From Hanstruepera neustonica (lineage in GTDB: Bacteria > Bacteroidota > Bacteroidia > Flavobacteriales > Flavobacteriaceae), in NCBI RefSeq assembly GCF_002895005.1, contig NZ_POWF01000001.1:124001-188000 (forward strand): a DNA stretch of 64,000 nucleotides, in the 5' to 3' direction. Shown piece by piece: positions 8,491-17,091 of the stretch (its first letter is position 1; every line of letters starts with the position of its first letter). Made by a program: the position numbers and the translations under genes. Under the pieces are notes generated by a model. That model saw nothing but the letters and a program-made list of their open reading frames with translations, searched no databases and was not told where the DNA came from.

Positions 8491-10440
8491 TTAGTCAATT
8501 ACCTTCAAATCGTCATAATAGTAAGTGCTACCATCTCCAGCCAAACCTGGTACAAATTCAAAAAACACAACTATTCTAACATAATCTACAGAAGGATTAT
8601 ATAAACCACTAAAGTCCCACTCCAGTTCTTCCCATTCATTTAAAGTGGTTGTAGATGCATCCAATTCTATTCCAGCCGTATTATTCTGGTCTTCTAATCG
8701 AACACGGATAGGTATACCACTTTTAGGTGATAACACTTTCATTCTAAACTTTTGTGATGTTGAAAAGTCCATTGGTGAATCTAAATTCAAAAACGTCCCC
8801 GCAAAAAATTGAGCGCCAGGTGTTTTTATAGATCTCATTACCAATGACGTTGGGTTTATTCCGCCAGTCATTGGATTGGCTTCTATGGATGAGTCTGCAC
8901 CTTCAAACCCTTCAAAATCATAAACCAAACTGGTAGATTGGAAACCGACAGGTAACGCCACTTCGGTTGCTGCAGAATCGTCAACTGGTGGTGTTGGGTC
9001 AACAACCTCTTTGTAATAATAAATGTTGTCTACATAAATATTTGATATGGTAGGGACATTAGCACTATTATTTGAAATAAAGAAAATTAATCCTAATTCT
9101 GATCTGCTTGCCAATCCTGTAAACTCTCCTAATGGAATATCATAGCTTCCCCAACCATTAGAAACTAAATCAGAAGCTGGGATTACTACCGAGCCCGAAG
9201 TTTCGTTTGCAGTTTGTACACCATTAATTAATTGTACTCTTAATTGGTCTCCTGGATCCAAGGCCTCGTTTACATTAATATCTACGTGCATGTGCGTCAT
9301 TTCAGTAGCATTGACAGGAGCTACATTTAAGAATGTCCCAATACCTACAAAATTCAAATCGGTGTAGTTGATAACTTGGTCGCCATTTATATCAATTGGT
9401 GGTGCTCCTCCTTGAGTGGTTTGTCCATCACCATTAAAAAACCCGTTGTAATAGTCTACAGGTACATTGTCATAGGCATCACTAAAAACAGATATCACAT
9501 TTTCAGGTGCTACGTCAGGAACTGGAGCCGTTTCAAATTCGCCCAAAGAAATAATAGTTAATGAACCTTCTGCATCTACACCATTAATTGATGCTGTAAT
9601 CATTGCTGTACCCGAACCAACAACAGAAACAAAGCCAAATTCATCTACAGTTGCCACGCCAGGATTAGAAGAGGTAAAATCAAAATAGGATGGTGCTGCC
9701 AAAACGGTTTGGTCTTGTCCGTTTCCTAGATTAAAGGTTTGTGTTAAACCTGTTAGTGGTCTGTTTGCGCCAATAAATGTTTCTGACACAATATCTTGAC
9801 CATTTAAAATTGCCGGTCTAGGTTGTGCCACAGTTCCTAATCTTTCAAACCTAATTTCATCTAACCAAATGGTATATCCAAAACCATTAGTGGCTTGTGT
9901 TCCTGCAGCATATCTAAATACACCTCGTTCTTCTACTAACTTTGAAGGGTCTGGAATGGGAACCACATACTTGTTCCAACCCGTTCCAATACTCACTCCA
10001 ACAATAGATGCTTGGTATTTATTATCAATAAAATCTTCACCAAATCCTATGGCATCCAAGCTCACCCCTTGAGAAGCTTTGGCATAAAACGTTAAGGCAT
10101 CAAAGCCTGTTAAATCTCTTCCCGCGCCATCAACTCTTAAAATAGCACCAGCATAGTTTCCTTCTGGATCATCTGCATTAGGCACACTAATTTCAATTGA
10201 GGTATTTCCTTTGTAAGTTTCTGTACCATCAAATGAGACAGCATCAGGTTTAGAACCGTTATAAGGGAAATAAAAATTACTTCCTAGAGCTATTGGTCCA
10301 TCAGTAAAAACAGCTCCTTCTTTGGAAAACCCAGCTAAAACGGCATCATCGGATAAATCGCGTTCACAACCTGCCAAAACCAATAATACCAAGGTTAAAA
10401 GCAGTGTGTTTTTAAAATAATTGTATTTTATATTTTTCAT
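8491..10440 (-). CDS. Multidomain surface glycan-binding lipoprotein
   Basis: The 649-residue protein has a lipoprotein signal with cysteine at residue 25 (LAGCER) and no recognisable catalytic motif. Three beta-sandwich-like units can be seen: an N-terminal module (about 45-200) ending in the typical CBM phrase WLDEIRFE, a bacterial Ig-like (Big_2) domain around 215-300 with SSNPGVATVD and GSGTAMITAS, and two further CBM-like modules around 310-480 and 500-649, each ending in a YVDNIYYY or YYYDDLKV strand. A short DINGDQVINYTD sequence near residue 350 looks like one dockerin or EF-hand-type calcium loop. It probably holds beta-glucan at the surface for the GH16 and the barrel-fused glycosidase, filling the place of SusE/SGBP-type proteins. 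Confidence 0.78.
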   Translation of the reverse strand: MKNIKYNYFKNTLLLTLVLLVLAGCERDLSDDAVLAGFSKEGAVFTDGPIALGSNFYFPYNGSKPDAVSFDGTETYKGNTSIEISVPNADDPEGNYAGAILRVDGAGRDLTGFDALTFYAKASQGVSLDAIGFGEDFIDNKYQASIVGVSIGTGWNKYVVPIPDPSKLVEERGVFRYAAGTQATNGFGYTIWLDEIRFERLGTVAQPRPAILNGQDIVSETFIGANRPLTGLTQTFNLGNGQDQTVLAAPSYFDFTSSNPGVATVDEFGFVSVVGSGTAMITASINGVDAEGSLTIISLGEFETAPVPDVAPENVISVFSDAYDNVPVDYYNGFFNGDGQTTQGGAPPIDINGDQVINYTDLNFVGIGTFLNVAPVNATEMTHMHVDINVNEALDPGDQLRVQLINGVQTANETSGSVVIPASDLVSNGWGSYDIPLGEFTGLASRSELGLIFFISNNSANVPTISNIYVDNIYYYKEVVDPTPPVDDSAATEVALPVGFQSTSLVYDFEGFEGADSSIEANPMTGGINPTSLVMRSIKTPGAQFFAGTFLNLDSPMDFSTSQKFRMKVLSPKSGIPIRVRLEDQNNTAGIELDASTTTLNEWEELEWDFSGLYNPSVDYVRIVVFFEFVPGLAGDGSTYYYDDLKVID

Positions 10441-10450
10441 AATCTTAATA

Positions 10451-13400
10451 TTATTTGCCTATGTTAATATGAATATAGGTTCTAATTTCCCATTCATCGC
10501 CATCTGGAAAACCAACTGGACTTAAAATAGGTAAAGTTGAAAACCCTTCCACAGCTGCAGGAGCATATCTGTTAGAATATTGGTCTAGAGTACGGTATGT
10601 TCCTCTAATCCCTATTTGTGTGTTTGGGAGTATAAACCAATCTGGTTTGCCAAGGGTTGTAGATAAATCAAGCATCACTTGAACAGGGAATGTTAAGTTA
10701 AAATCGCGATGGTAATCATAAGGTCCCCAATCATTAAATTTTGATGAGTACACTAATTTCAATTTTTTATAAATAACCCTAACATCACCTCCATAGCGTT
10801 CTATTAATCTGGCGTCACTACCATTTGCTTGGGCATTTCCGAAATATAAGTTCGCTATTATCCCAAAATCTGAATGCATTTTAGAAACAATTCTAGTATT
10901 AGATTCCCATAGGTCTTCTGCTGGTGCAGCACCAGGGAATGCAAACGTTGTTCTTCCGTCAGGTAAAATACCAATTGCCGCATCTTGTGATGTAGGTAAA
11001 TGACGGTAAACAAAACCCGTACTGAAAGCGAACTTGGCATCTTCTTGTCTGTCATTGTCCCACTGATACATCCAGGTACCTGGAGTAGGGTCAAAGGTCA
11101 AAAGTAACTCACCGCCTACTGTTTCTCTATTTGCTCTTACTGCAAACGGGTCATCCTGAATGTTTCTCAATCTTCCTGGTGCTCCAACATCTCCTGGCAT
11201 TGGATCTACCAAGGGTTTTTGCCATAAGAAATTAGGAGCTACTTGCAAGTTTCCAAATGAATAGGTAAACCCTGTTAAAAAGTTGGTTTGGTTTCCACTG
11301 CCAGAATCCTTTAGTCTCCAACCTGTGAATGTTTGAGTGGCATCTGCTCCTCCATTAGCAACCAATCCCATAACGGCTCCTTGTGCATACCAGTTAAATC
11401 GCCCTTGAGAATAAGTGATTTTGGCTTTTCCTCCCCAATTATCTTTACCACTTATTTCATCTTCATAAACGGTATAGTTTCCTGGCTCACCTACAGCATA
11501 TTGAAACTTACGTCCATTTAAAGGTTGACCTCCCCAAATTCCACCAATTTCAAGACCTACATTTCCTATTTTGGTTTTAGCATACAGGGATGCCCTTCTA
11601 GTCTGTGGTAATGGTACTGCAATAGATGATACTGCTTGAGGCGCATCATCAATATCATTATGAAAAACAGCAGCAACATCAAATTTACCTAAGGTTCTTT
11701 CATATTTTAAAAGAAATGCCGGGTTAGCTCCCCACCATAACTGTGGCCCAAAAGCGGCCTTTAGCCCTTTTAGAGATCCTTTGGCATCAATTTCCATACC
11801 TGAAATCTCACCATTATAAATGTCTAAATTTGGACCATAATTGGCTTCGGGATATAACCCAAAAAAGTCTCCCTCATATTGCCAATGATAGTGATTGGTT
11901 CTGTAAAACCCTCTTAAATCAAAGTTTTTGTGGTTCCATTCATACTCTGCACTATACACTTTTACGCGCTCAATATCTGAAAGTTCTAAATCACCATCAG
12001 TCGTATTTACAGCACGTCTTCTAGCTCTATTTTCGTAAAATATTTCATCAATTGGATTTTCTGCCACATTACCAACAATGTTCACATTCACTTCTGCCCG
12101 CATATTTGCTGTTGGATTGGCCTCAACACCTACATAAAAAGATTGCATATGATCAAACCCTAATTCATCTGGGTAAACAAGTTCATCTTCGCTGGCTTGA
12201 TCAGGAGTGGTTATTAAACTTCCGCCAGTATTAAAGGTGGTGAATTCTGCTCTCAATTGACTGATTCCTAGTTTTTGAGAACTTTGTGATTGAAGTGCTG
12301 CCTTGTCTCCTCTGGCTCTTAAAACAGCATCCATTATTTGTATATTCTTGAAATAGTTATTAAGGAATTCTGGGGTCATTCCTTCATCATATGGGTTTAA
12401 TTGGTGAGCTTCCTTAAGTGTGTAGTAAGCTGCACGTGGGTAAAGTTCATATAGTCCTCTTTCGCTTGTTGGGCCTTTAGCACAAATTCCAAACCACTCT
12501 TCATTCATGTTGTTTTCACCTGGTGCCAAATCATGAGGATAACCACCATTGGCCCATGAAGCATTGCTGTCATGCAGGTCAGCATTCTCTCTGTCATCAA
12601 AACCATATTTCCACCAACCATCGCTAAATTGAAAGGTGAAACCCCCAATTGAAATACCTGTTTTACCGAGACCTGCAGCATGTTCATAAATCTCTTTCCA
12701 ATTTCCTAACATGTAGTAAGCCTGCATTTTTTGGTCTTCCTTCTTTTCTATTTCATTGAAGGCGTCTGCACCAAATTCTGTGAACAATAAAGGCATATCC
12801 AATTTTTCTTTGACTACATCGAACATATCCGTAAAGGAAACGCCTCGATACGTGTTTGTACCATAAATATCTACGTCTTTACATTCTTCGGCAATAATAT
12901 CTATAAACAAAACATCTCCGTTACAAATTGCTACTGGGTGTGATGTGTCTGCTGCCTTCATGCGTTTGGCAGCTTCATTCATTAATCGGTACATAGGCCT
13001 TCCTCTTTTTTCACCTATATATTCCTTTTCCTTCTCATCATCTGGAAAATCTTCGGTTTCTGCACCTTGCCAAAACAAACCATAGTTGTTTTCATTACCA
13101 AGTAGGTACATGAGCAGACCTGGTGTGTTTTTGTATTCATTAACCAAAGCATCCACTTCAGATAAAAGGTGTTCTTGTGTTTTGGGATCGTCATAAATGG
13201 TTATAGGCGTCCAAACACCATCAAGGGTTAATCCGTAGCGTCCAAATGAATGGTTAAGCATGGTGTAAATGCCATACTTTTCATAAATATATTTAATCCA
13301 TCTGGCTGGTACACCAGTGTATTGTCTAATTACATTTACGCCCATGTTTCTTAACAAGGACATTTCTGTGTCAAGACCTTCTTTAATAATGTCGTCTGGG

Positions 13401-13597
13401 TTTTCCCAAAATCTGGCATCTACGGTGTTTTTTCCAATGGGAATGTAATCCCAATTCATACCATTGACAATAAAGTCTTTACCGTTAACCATCAAACGCA
13501 TTCCGGAAGCATCTTTTTTGACCGTGACCATGTTTTGCTGCGAAAAGCTAAAACAGGTAAAAAAGAAAAGAATTATTCCTGCTAGATTGTTTCTCAT
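10451..13597 (-). CDS. TIM-barrel glycosidase fused to an outer-membrane beta-barrel
   Basis: This 1048-residue protein has a signal peptide (about 1-20) and two very different halves. Residues about 25-430 form a clan GH-A TIM barrel: the opening FIVNGMNWDYIP, the strand MGVNVIRQY, an acid/base candidate E169 in LLGNEN and a nucleophile candidate E274 in FTEFGAD. The spacing of 105 residues and the general layout recall beta-1,3-glucanosyltransferases (GH72) as well as the GH2/GH5 barrels; the exact family is uncertain. From about residue 530 to the end there are alternating aromatic-rich strands of an outer-membrane beta-barrel. Linkage of an enzyme to a barrel would fix it at the cell surface or periplasmic face. 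It begins the operon and precedes the glycan-binding lipoprotein by ten bases. It may hydrolyse or transglycosylate beta-glucan; a pore role is speculation. Confidence 0.75.
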   Translation of the reverse strand: MRNNLAGIILFFFTCFSFSQQNMVTVKKDASGMRLMVNGKDFIVNGMNWDYIPIGKNTVDARFWENPDDIIKEGLDTEMSLLRNMGVNVIRQYTGVPARWIKYIYEKYGIYTMLNHSFGRYGLTLDGVWTPITIYDDPKTQEHLLSEVDALVNEYKNTPGLLMYLLGNENNYGLFWQGAETEDFPDDEKEKEYIGEKRGRPMYRLMNEAAKRMKAADTSHPVAICNGDVLFIDIIAEECKDVDIYGTNTYRGVSFTDMFDVVKEKLDMPLLFTEFGADAFNEIEKKEDQKMQAYYMLGNWKEIYEHAAGLGKTGISIGGFTFQFSDGWWKYGFDDRENADLHDSNASWANGGYPHDLAPGENNMNEEWFGICAKGPTSERGLYELYPRAAYYTLKEAHQLNPYDEGMTPEFLNNYFKNIQIMDAVLRARGDKAALQSQSSQKLGISQLRAEFTTFNTGGSLITTPDQASEDELVYPDELGFDHMQSFYVGVEANPTANMRAEVNVNIVGNVAENPIDEIFYENRARRRAVNTTDGDLELSDIERVKVYSAEYEWNHKNFDLRGFYRTNHYHWQYEGDFFGLYPEANYGPNLDIYNGEISGMEIDAKGSLKGLKAAFGPQLWWGANPAFLLKYERTLGKFDVAAVFHNDIDDAPQAVSSIAVPLPQTRRASLYAKTKIGNVGLEIGGIWGGQPLNGRKFQYAVGEPGNYTVYEDEISGKDNWGGKAKITYSQGRFNWYAQGAVMGLVANGGADATQTFTGWRLKDSGSGNQTNFLTGFTYSFGNLQVAPNFLWQKPLVDPMPGDVGAPGRLRNIQDDPFAVRANRETVGGELLLTFDPTPGTWMYQWDNDRQEDAKFAFSTGFVYRHLPTSQDAAIGILPDGRTTFAFPGAAPAEDLWESNTRIVSKMHSDFGIIANLYFGNAQANGSDARLIERYGGDVRVIYKKLKLVYSSKFNDWGPYDYHRDFNLTFPVQVMLDLSTTLGKPDWFILPNTQIGIRGTYRTLDQYSNRYAPAAVEGFSTLPILSPVGFPDGDEWEIRTYIHINIGK

Positions 13598-13897
13598 ATT
13601 TTCAAGTTTTAGTTTGGCTAGTGGTATGAATTAATGGATTAAGAATTAGTTAGATTTTCATTACACCAAATACCACAATTGTAAATTTAACCTTTGATAA
13701 TATGAATTTGGCAATTTCAACCCCAACAAAAAACATACATTTCAAAAAAAACACCCAAAAATTATCAAATCAATAACATTATCCCGTAAAAACAGCATAA
13801 ATTGTAGTGTCTAGCATAAGGAATACAGGAAAAAATAAGTTCTCCTAATCACAAATGTTGTGGTAATGTATAGTTAAAAACAAAGATTGTTGTATAT
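13598..13897. promoter_or_regulatory. 300-base intergenic region upstream of the beta-glucan operon
   Basis: This gap separates the regulator from the first gene of the operon, so the operon promoter should be in it. I found no exact TAnnTTTG box on the minus strand. It is very AT-rich, has an 8-base palindrome ACAATTGT near 13676-13683, and contains AATGTATAGT at 13865-13874, which is repeated upstream of the regulator gene. No small gene is evident. Confidence 0.45.
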
Positions 13898-16702
13898 CTA
13901 CAAATCCAAGATGTAGTCCGTTAAGCTAGTTTCATGCTCTAATTCCATTTTTTTACGCAAACGATATCGCTTTACTTCAACGCTTCTAACAGAAATATTT
14001 AACAAAGGTGCTATTTCCTTTGAAGAAAGATTCAGTCTTAAATAAGCACATAATCGAAGATCATTGTGTGTCAAGGATGGGTGCTTGGACTTCACTTTTT
14101 TTAAGAAATCTTTGTCAGCATTATTGAAGGCTTCTTCAAAAAACTCCCAATCGTTTGTATTGTTGATATTTCTATCAATCAATCTGATTACGGGATTTAG
14201 CTTCTTGTCAGTATTTATTTTCTTTAACTCTTCCTTAATATTATTTAAAAACTCGTTTTTCTTTATTAGACTCATTGTTGAAATTGCCAACTCACGATTT
14301 TTATTTTCAATATCTTGAGTTAAACTGTCATTCTTGAAATTAACTATTTGCTGTTGGTTTTCAAGTTCTTTCAGTTCCAGATCTTTTTGGGTTTGCTCCA
14401 GTATTTTCTTTCTTTGGTTTTTATAGTATGCCCTGTAAGTTAGATGGATTGTCAAAAGCATAATGATACCACTAATGGTGTAAATTGCTATAAACAGATT
14501 TGAAAGATACCATGGCTTTTTAATTTGAAAGTTAAATGAAGCTGTATTTATGGTTTCAACATTTCCAATTTTTCCTCTAACTTTAAAAATATAATCACCA
14601 TGAGGCAAGTTTTCAAAAAAATGAAAATTTTCTGGAGACCAATCACTCCAGTTATTATTATATCCCTCTAAAAAATATTGATATCGCTTTTCAGAATATT
14701 TGAAGTATTCTGGAATACTAAATGAAAAATAAATATTATTGGTTTCATTATTAAATATTGATGATCCGTTAAGAGAAACTTTCTTCATTTCGGAATCAAG
14801 TGCACCAACTTCAACATGATTAATATGTATATTGAATTTATCGTCAGCCTTTAGTTTTGATAAATCAATTATTAAATAACCATTTGAAGTTCCTAGCAAA
14901 TAATGGTTATCATATAAATAACTAATATTCTCATATCCATTCTTATCATTAATAAGTTTTTTAGGTAACGGAATCGTTATTAGCTCCGGAATATTACTAA
15001 ATGAATCAAAATCAAGAAAGGCTAGATTGTGCTTTGAGAATCCCCATAATTTATTTTTTTCGTCTACAACAAGTTTACCAGATGTATACTCAATTTCATT
15101 ATACAGTTTTGAAAAAATAGAATCTTTAAAAAATCCATCTTTTAAATTATCATATTTAAAGACACCACTTTGATTTGCATAGAAAACAGACTCTTTATAT
15201 TGGATCAACCCGGAATTAAGATCTTTTTCAAAATCTGGTTCTTTGTCAACTTTTATAGTTTCCTTAAAAGTTGAATCCAATTCAATTTTAAAAACACCCT
15301 TATATTCATGACTTACAAAAACCTTACTGGCAATTAATTCAAAGTACCTGGAAGAAATATCGAATCCTTCAATTTTATTCCGAAAACGCCAATCACCATC
15401 TTCCCTTTCCAAGATATTTAGTCCGTCATAGGTTCCTTGAATCAATAGGTTTGGATTATCTTGAATTGATTTAACAGCCCATGTGCCTTGGGTGTTGGGA
15501 ATCAAAACAGCTAGATTATTATCTTTAATAACAAACGTGCCTCGATCATGGCCACAGAATAACTCACCATTGATTTCCGACAAACCCCAAACTTGTCCAT
15601 TTGTTTCTGGAATAAGTAAAAACTCTTCGTTACTAGCAATTCTCCTATAAAATAATCCTTGATTTGTCCCTAAATAAATATTATTGTTAAATACAATTGA
15701 CGCATAAATAGTTCCTAATTTGCCTGAATAATCATAATATATCTCATAAGGCGAATTACTTTTTATAAAATTGATGCCGTTATCTAATCCAAGCCAAATA
15801 TTATTATCAATATCTTCAATTATTGAAAGAACGGTATTATTTTGAAGCCCCCTAGTTTGATTAATATGGTAAAGGAATTTCCCGTCGTAGTCAAGAGCAA
15901 TCAAGCCATCAGAAATGGTTCCTAGTAAAATAGTTTTGTCTTTTAATATATCAGCTGAATAGACTGTAATGCCCTTAAGGCTATCACTATATTCAATATC
16001 CCATAAACTGAAATCACCTTCATTGAAATAATAGAAACCTTTCCTTTCTGTTAAAACCAAATAACCGTTGTTATAATCAAACATATTTACAACTCTGGAC
16101 TCCAAAATTTCAGGTGAATCAATAAATAATTCTGAAGTGCCATTTTCAATTTTAAAAATACCCTCTCCAAATACCTGATAGAAAACTTGGTCATCAATAT
16201 TGTACATTTTAACAATGCCCGATTTTGGCTCCACAACATCAAAGCTTTCGTCTAGAGTATTGTATATGTATATTCTGTCCAGTGATTGAAATAATACCCA
16301 GTTTTTTATGTTAATGATTTTCCAAAATTCTTCATCCTCAATGATGCTTTCAAGTTTATTGGATAAAGATTTGTAGATTAATGTTCCTGTTTCGTCTTTA
16401 GCCCAATAGCCAAATTCCATGTAACTACCAGTATATACTCGGTCCCCAACAACATGAACAGATCTCATGACAGTTTCATTAGGTGTTTGATAAAAATTCC
16501 ATGTAGCCCCGTTATACTCTAATAAACCTTTATTATTGGCTACATAAATATATTTGTTGGGTGATTGTGAAATATCCCAATTTTGATTATCAGCATCATA
16601 TGCTTGAGGCGTAAAGCTTTCTATTGGTGGCAGTTCTTGAGCAAAAATATTCCCATACAATAGAAAAAATAGCATTAACACTATTTTAGATGAATATCCC
16701 AT
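13898..16702 (-). CDS. Membrane-spanning regulator: propeller sensor, Y_Y_Y domain, LuxR-type HTH
   Basis: The 934-residue protein is a one-piece sensor and transcription factor. A signal peptide (1-21) leads into a long periplasmic beta-propeller of Reg_prop-like repeats (for example TVLSIIEDIDNNIWLGLDNG), then a triple-tyrosine (Y_Y_Y) domain at about 650-740 containing YQYFLEGYNNNWSDW. A transmembrane helix near 750-772 is followed by a cytoplasmic coiled coil and a C-terminal LuxR-type helix-turn-helix (LSSKEIAPLLNISVRSVEVKRYRLRKK). There is no histidine kinase or receiver domain, which separates it from hybrid two-component regulators. Its position 300 bases upstream of, and parallel to, the glucan operon makes it the likely inducer-responsive activator; the ligand is presumably a beta-glucan oligosaccharide. 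Confidence 0.9.
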   Translation of the reverse strand: MGYSSKIVLMLFFLLYGNIFAQELPPIESFTPQAYDADNQNWDISQSPNKYIYVANNKGLLEYNGATWNFYQTPNETVMRSVHVVGDRVYTGSYMEFGYWAKDETGTLIYKSLSNKLESIIEDEEFWKIINIKNWVLFQSLDRIYIYNTLDESFDVVEPKSGIVKMYNIDDQVFYQVFGEGIFKIENGTSELFIDSPEILESRVVNMFDYNNGYLVLTERKGFYYFNEGDFSLWDIEYSDSLKGITVYSADILKDKTILLGTISDGLIALDYDGKFLYHINQTRGLQNNTVLSIIEDIDNNIWLGLDNGINFIKSNSPYEIYYDYSGKLGTIYASIVFNNNIYLGTNQGLFYRRIASNEEFLLIPETNGQVWGLSEINGELFCGHDRGTFVIKDNNLAVLIPNTQGTWAVKSIQDNPNLLIQGTYDGLNILEREDGDWRFRNKIEGFDISSRYFELIASKVFVSHEYKGVFKIELDSTFKETIKVDKEPDFEKDLNSGLIQYKESVFYANQSGVFKYDNLKDGFFKDSIFSKLYNEIEYTSGKLVVDEKNKLWGFSKHNLAFLDFDSFSNIPELITIPLPKKLINDKNGYENISYLYDNHYLLGTSNGYLIIDLSKLKADDKFNIHINHVEVGALDSEMKKVSLNGSSIFNNETNNIYFSFSIPEYFKYSEKRYQYFLEGYNNNWSDWSPENFHFFENLPHGDYIFKVRGKIGNVETINTASFNFQIKKPWYLSNLFIAIYTISGIIMLLTIHLTYRAYYKNQRKKILEQTQKDLELKELENQQQIVNFKNDSLTQDIENKNRELAISTMSLIKKNEFLNNIKEELKKINTDKKLNPVIRLIDRNINNTNDWEFFEEAFNNADKDFLKKVKSKHPSLTHNDLRLCAYLRLNLSSKEIAPLLNISVRSVEVKRYRLRKKMELEHETSLTDYILDL

Positions 16703-16741
16703 ATCGTTACTTAAATCCTTTTATTTATACAATATACGAAG

Positions 16742-16783
16742 AATGTATAGTCAAAATTAAAAAAAATTAAACCTATACAGGTT
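16742..16783. promoter_or_regulatory. Inverted repeats upstream of the regulator gene
   Basis: TGTATAG (16744-16750) and CTATACA (16773-16779) form a perfect 7-base inverted repeat around 22 AT-rich bases. A second, overlapping repeat pairs AACCT (16770-16774) with AGGTT (16779-16783). They lie 40 to 80 bases upstream of the regulator start, where an autoregulatory site could be. The left arm is part of AATGTATAGT, which also occurs at 13865-13874. Function is inferred. Confidence 0.4.
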
Positions 16784-16893
16784 ACAATAATGAGCTAATA
16801 ATCCTTTTGATGTCATTCAAAAAGTAAGACTGGAATTCTGGCGCAAAAGAAGATCAAATTCTTAATAGAATTGTAAACCTTTATATTAAAAAC

Positions 16894-16925
16894 CAAAAAA
16901 GCCTCTACATTTCTGTAAAGGCTTT
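16894..16925 (-). terminator. Intrinsic terminator after tRNA-Asn
   Basis: Read on the minus strand, a hairpin with arms AAAGCCT and TACA (one internal mismatch) and a four-base loop is followed by a run of T residues. It starts about 12 bases after the tRNA 3' end and should end that transcript. Confidence 0.75.
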
Positions 16926-16936
16926 CTGTTGTTAAG

Positions 16937-17010
16937 CTCCCCCTCTTGGGCTCGAACCAAGGACCCTTTGATTAACAGTCAAATGCTCTAACCAACTGAG
17001 CTAAGGAGGA
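16937..17010 (-). tRNA. tRNA-Asn (GTT anticodon)
   Basis: The 74-base gene folds into a standard cloverleaf. The acceptor stem pairs TCCTCCT with AGGGGGA (one G-T pair) with G as discriminator base. The D arm is GCTC/GAGC, the anticodon stem TTTGA/TCAAA encloses the loop CTGTTAA with anticodon GTT, and the T arm is CTTGG-TTCGAGC-CCAAG. CCA is not encoded. A strong promoter lies just upstream and a terminator just downstream, so it is transcribed alone. Confidence 0.96.
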
Positions 17011-17032
17011 GTGTTATTCGCTTTTGCGAGCG

Positions 17033-17063
17033 CAAATATAAAGTATTTATTAGTTTCTACAAA
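17033..17063 (-). promoter_or_regulatory. Bacteroidota-type promoter for tRNA-Asn
   Basis: On the minus strand TTTG (17063-17060), a 19-base spacer and TATATTTG (17040-17033) match the Bacteroidota consensus TTTG-N19-TAnnTTTG exactly. The tRNA starts 22 bases downstream of the -7 box. Confidence 0.82.
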
Positions 17064-17091
17064 TATATTATTTAAAAAATCTCCCTAAAAA

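Noticed and set aside
10858-12687. Several reading frames of 60-93 codons within the barrel-fusion gene
   Set aside because: They lie in other frames of a gene with strong domain evidence and have no features of their own.
13852-13864. CACAA-ATG-TTGTG hairpin downstream of the regulator
   Set aside because: A 5-base stem without a T-run is not enough to call a terminator or operator.
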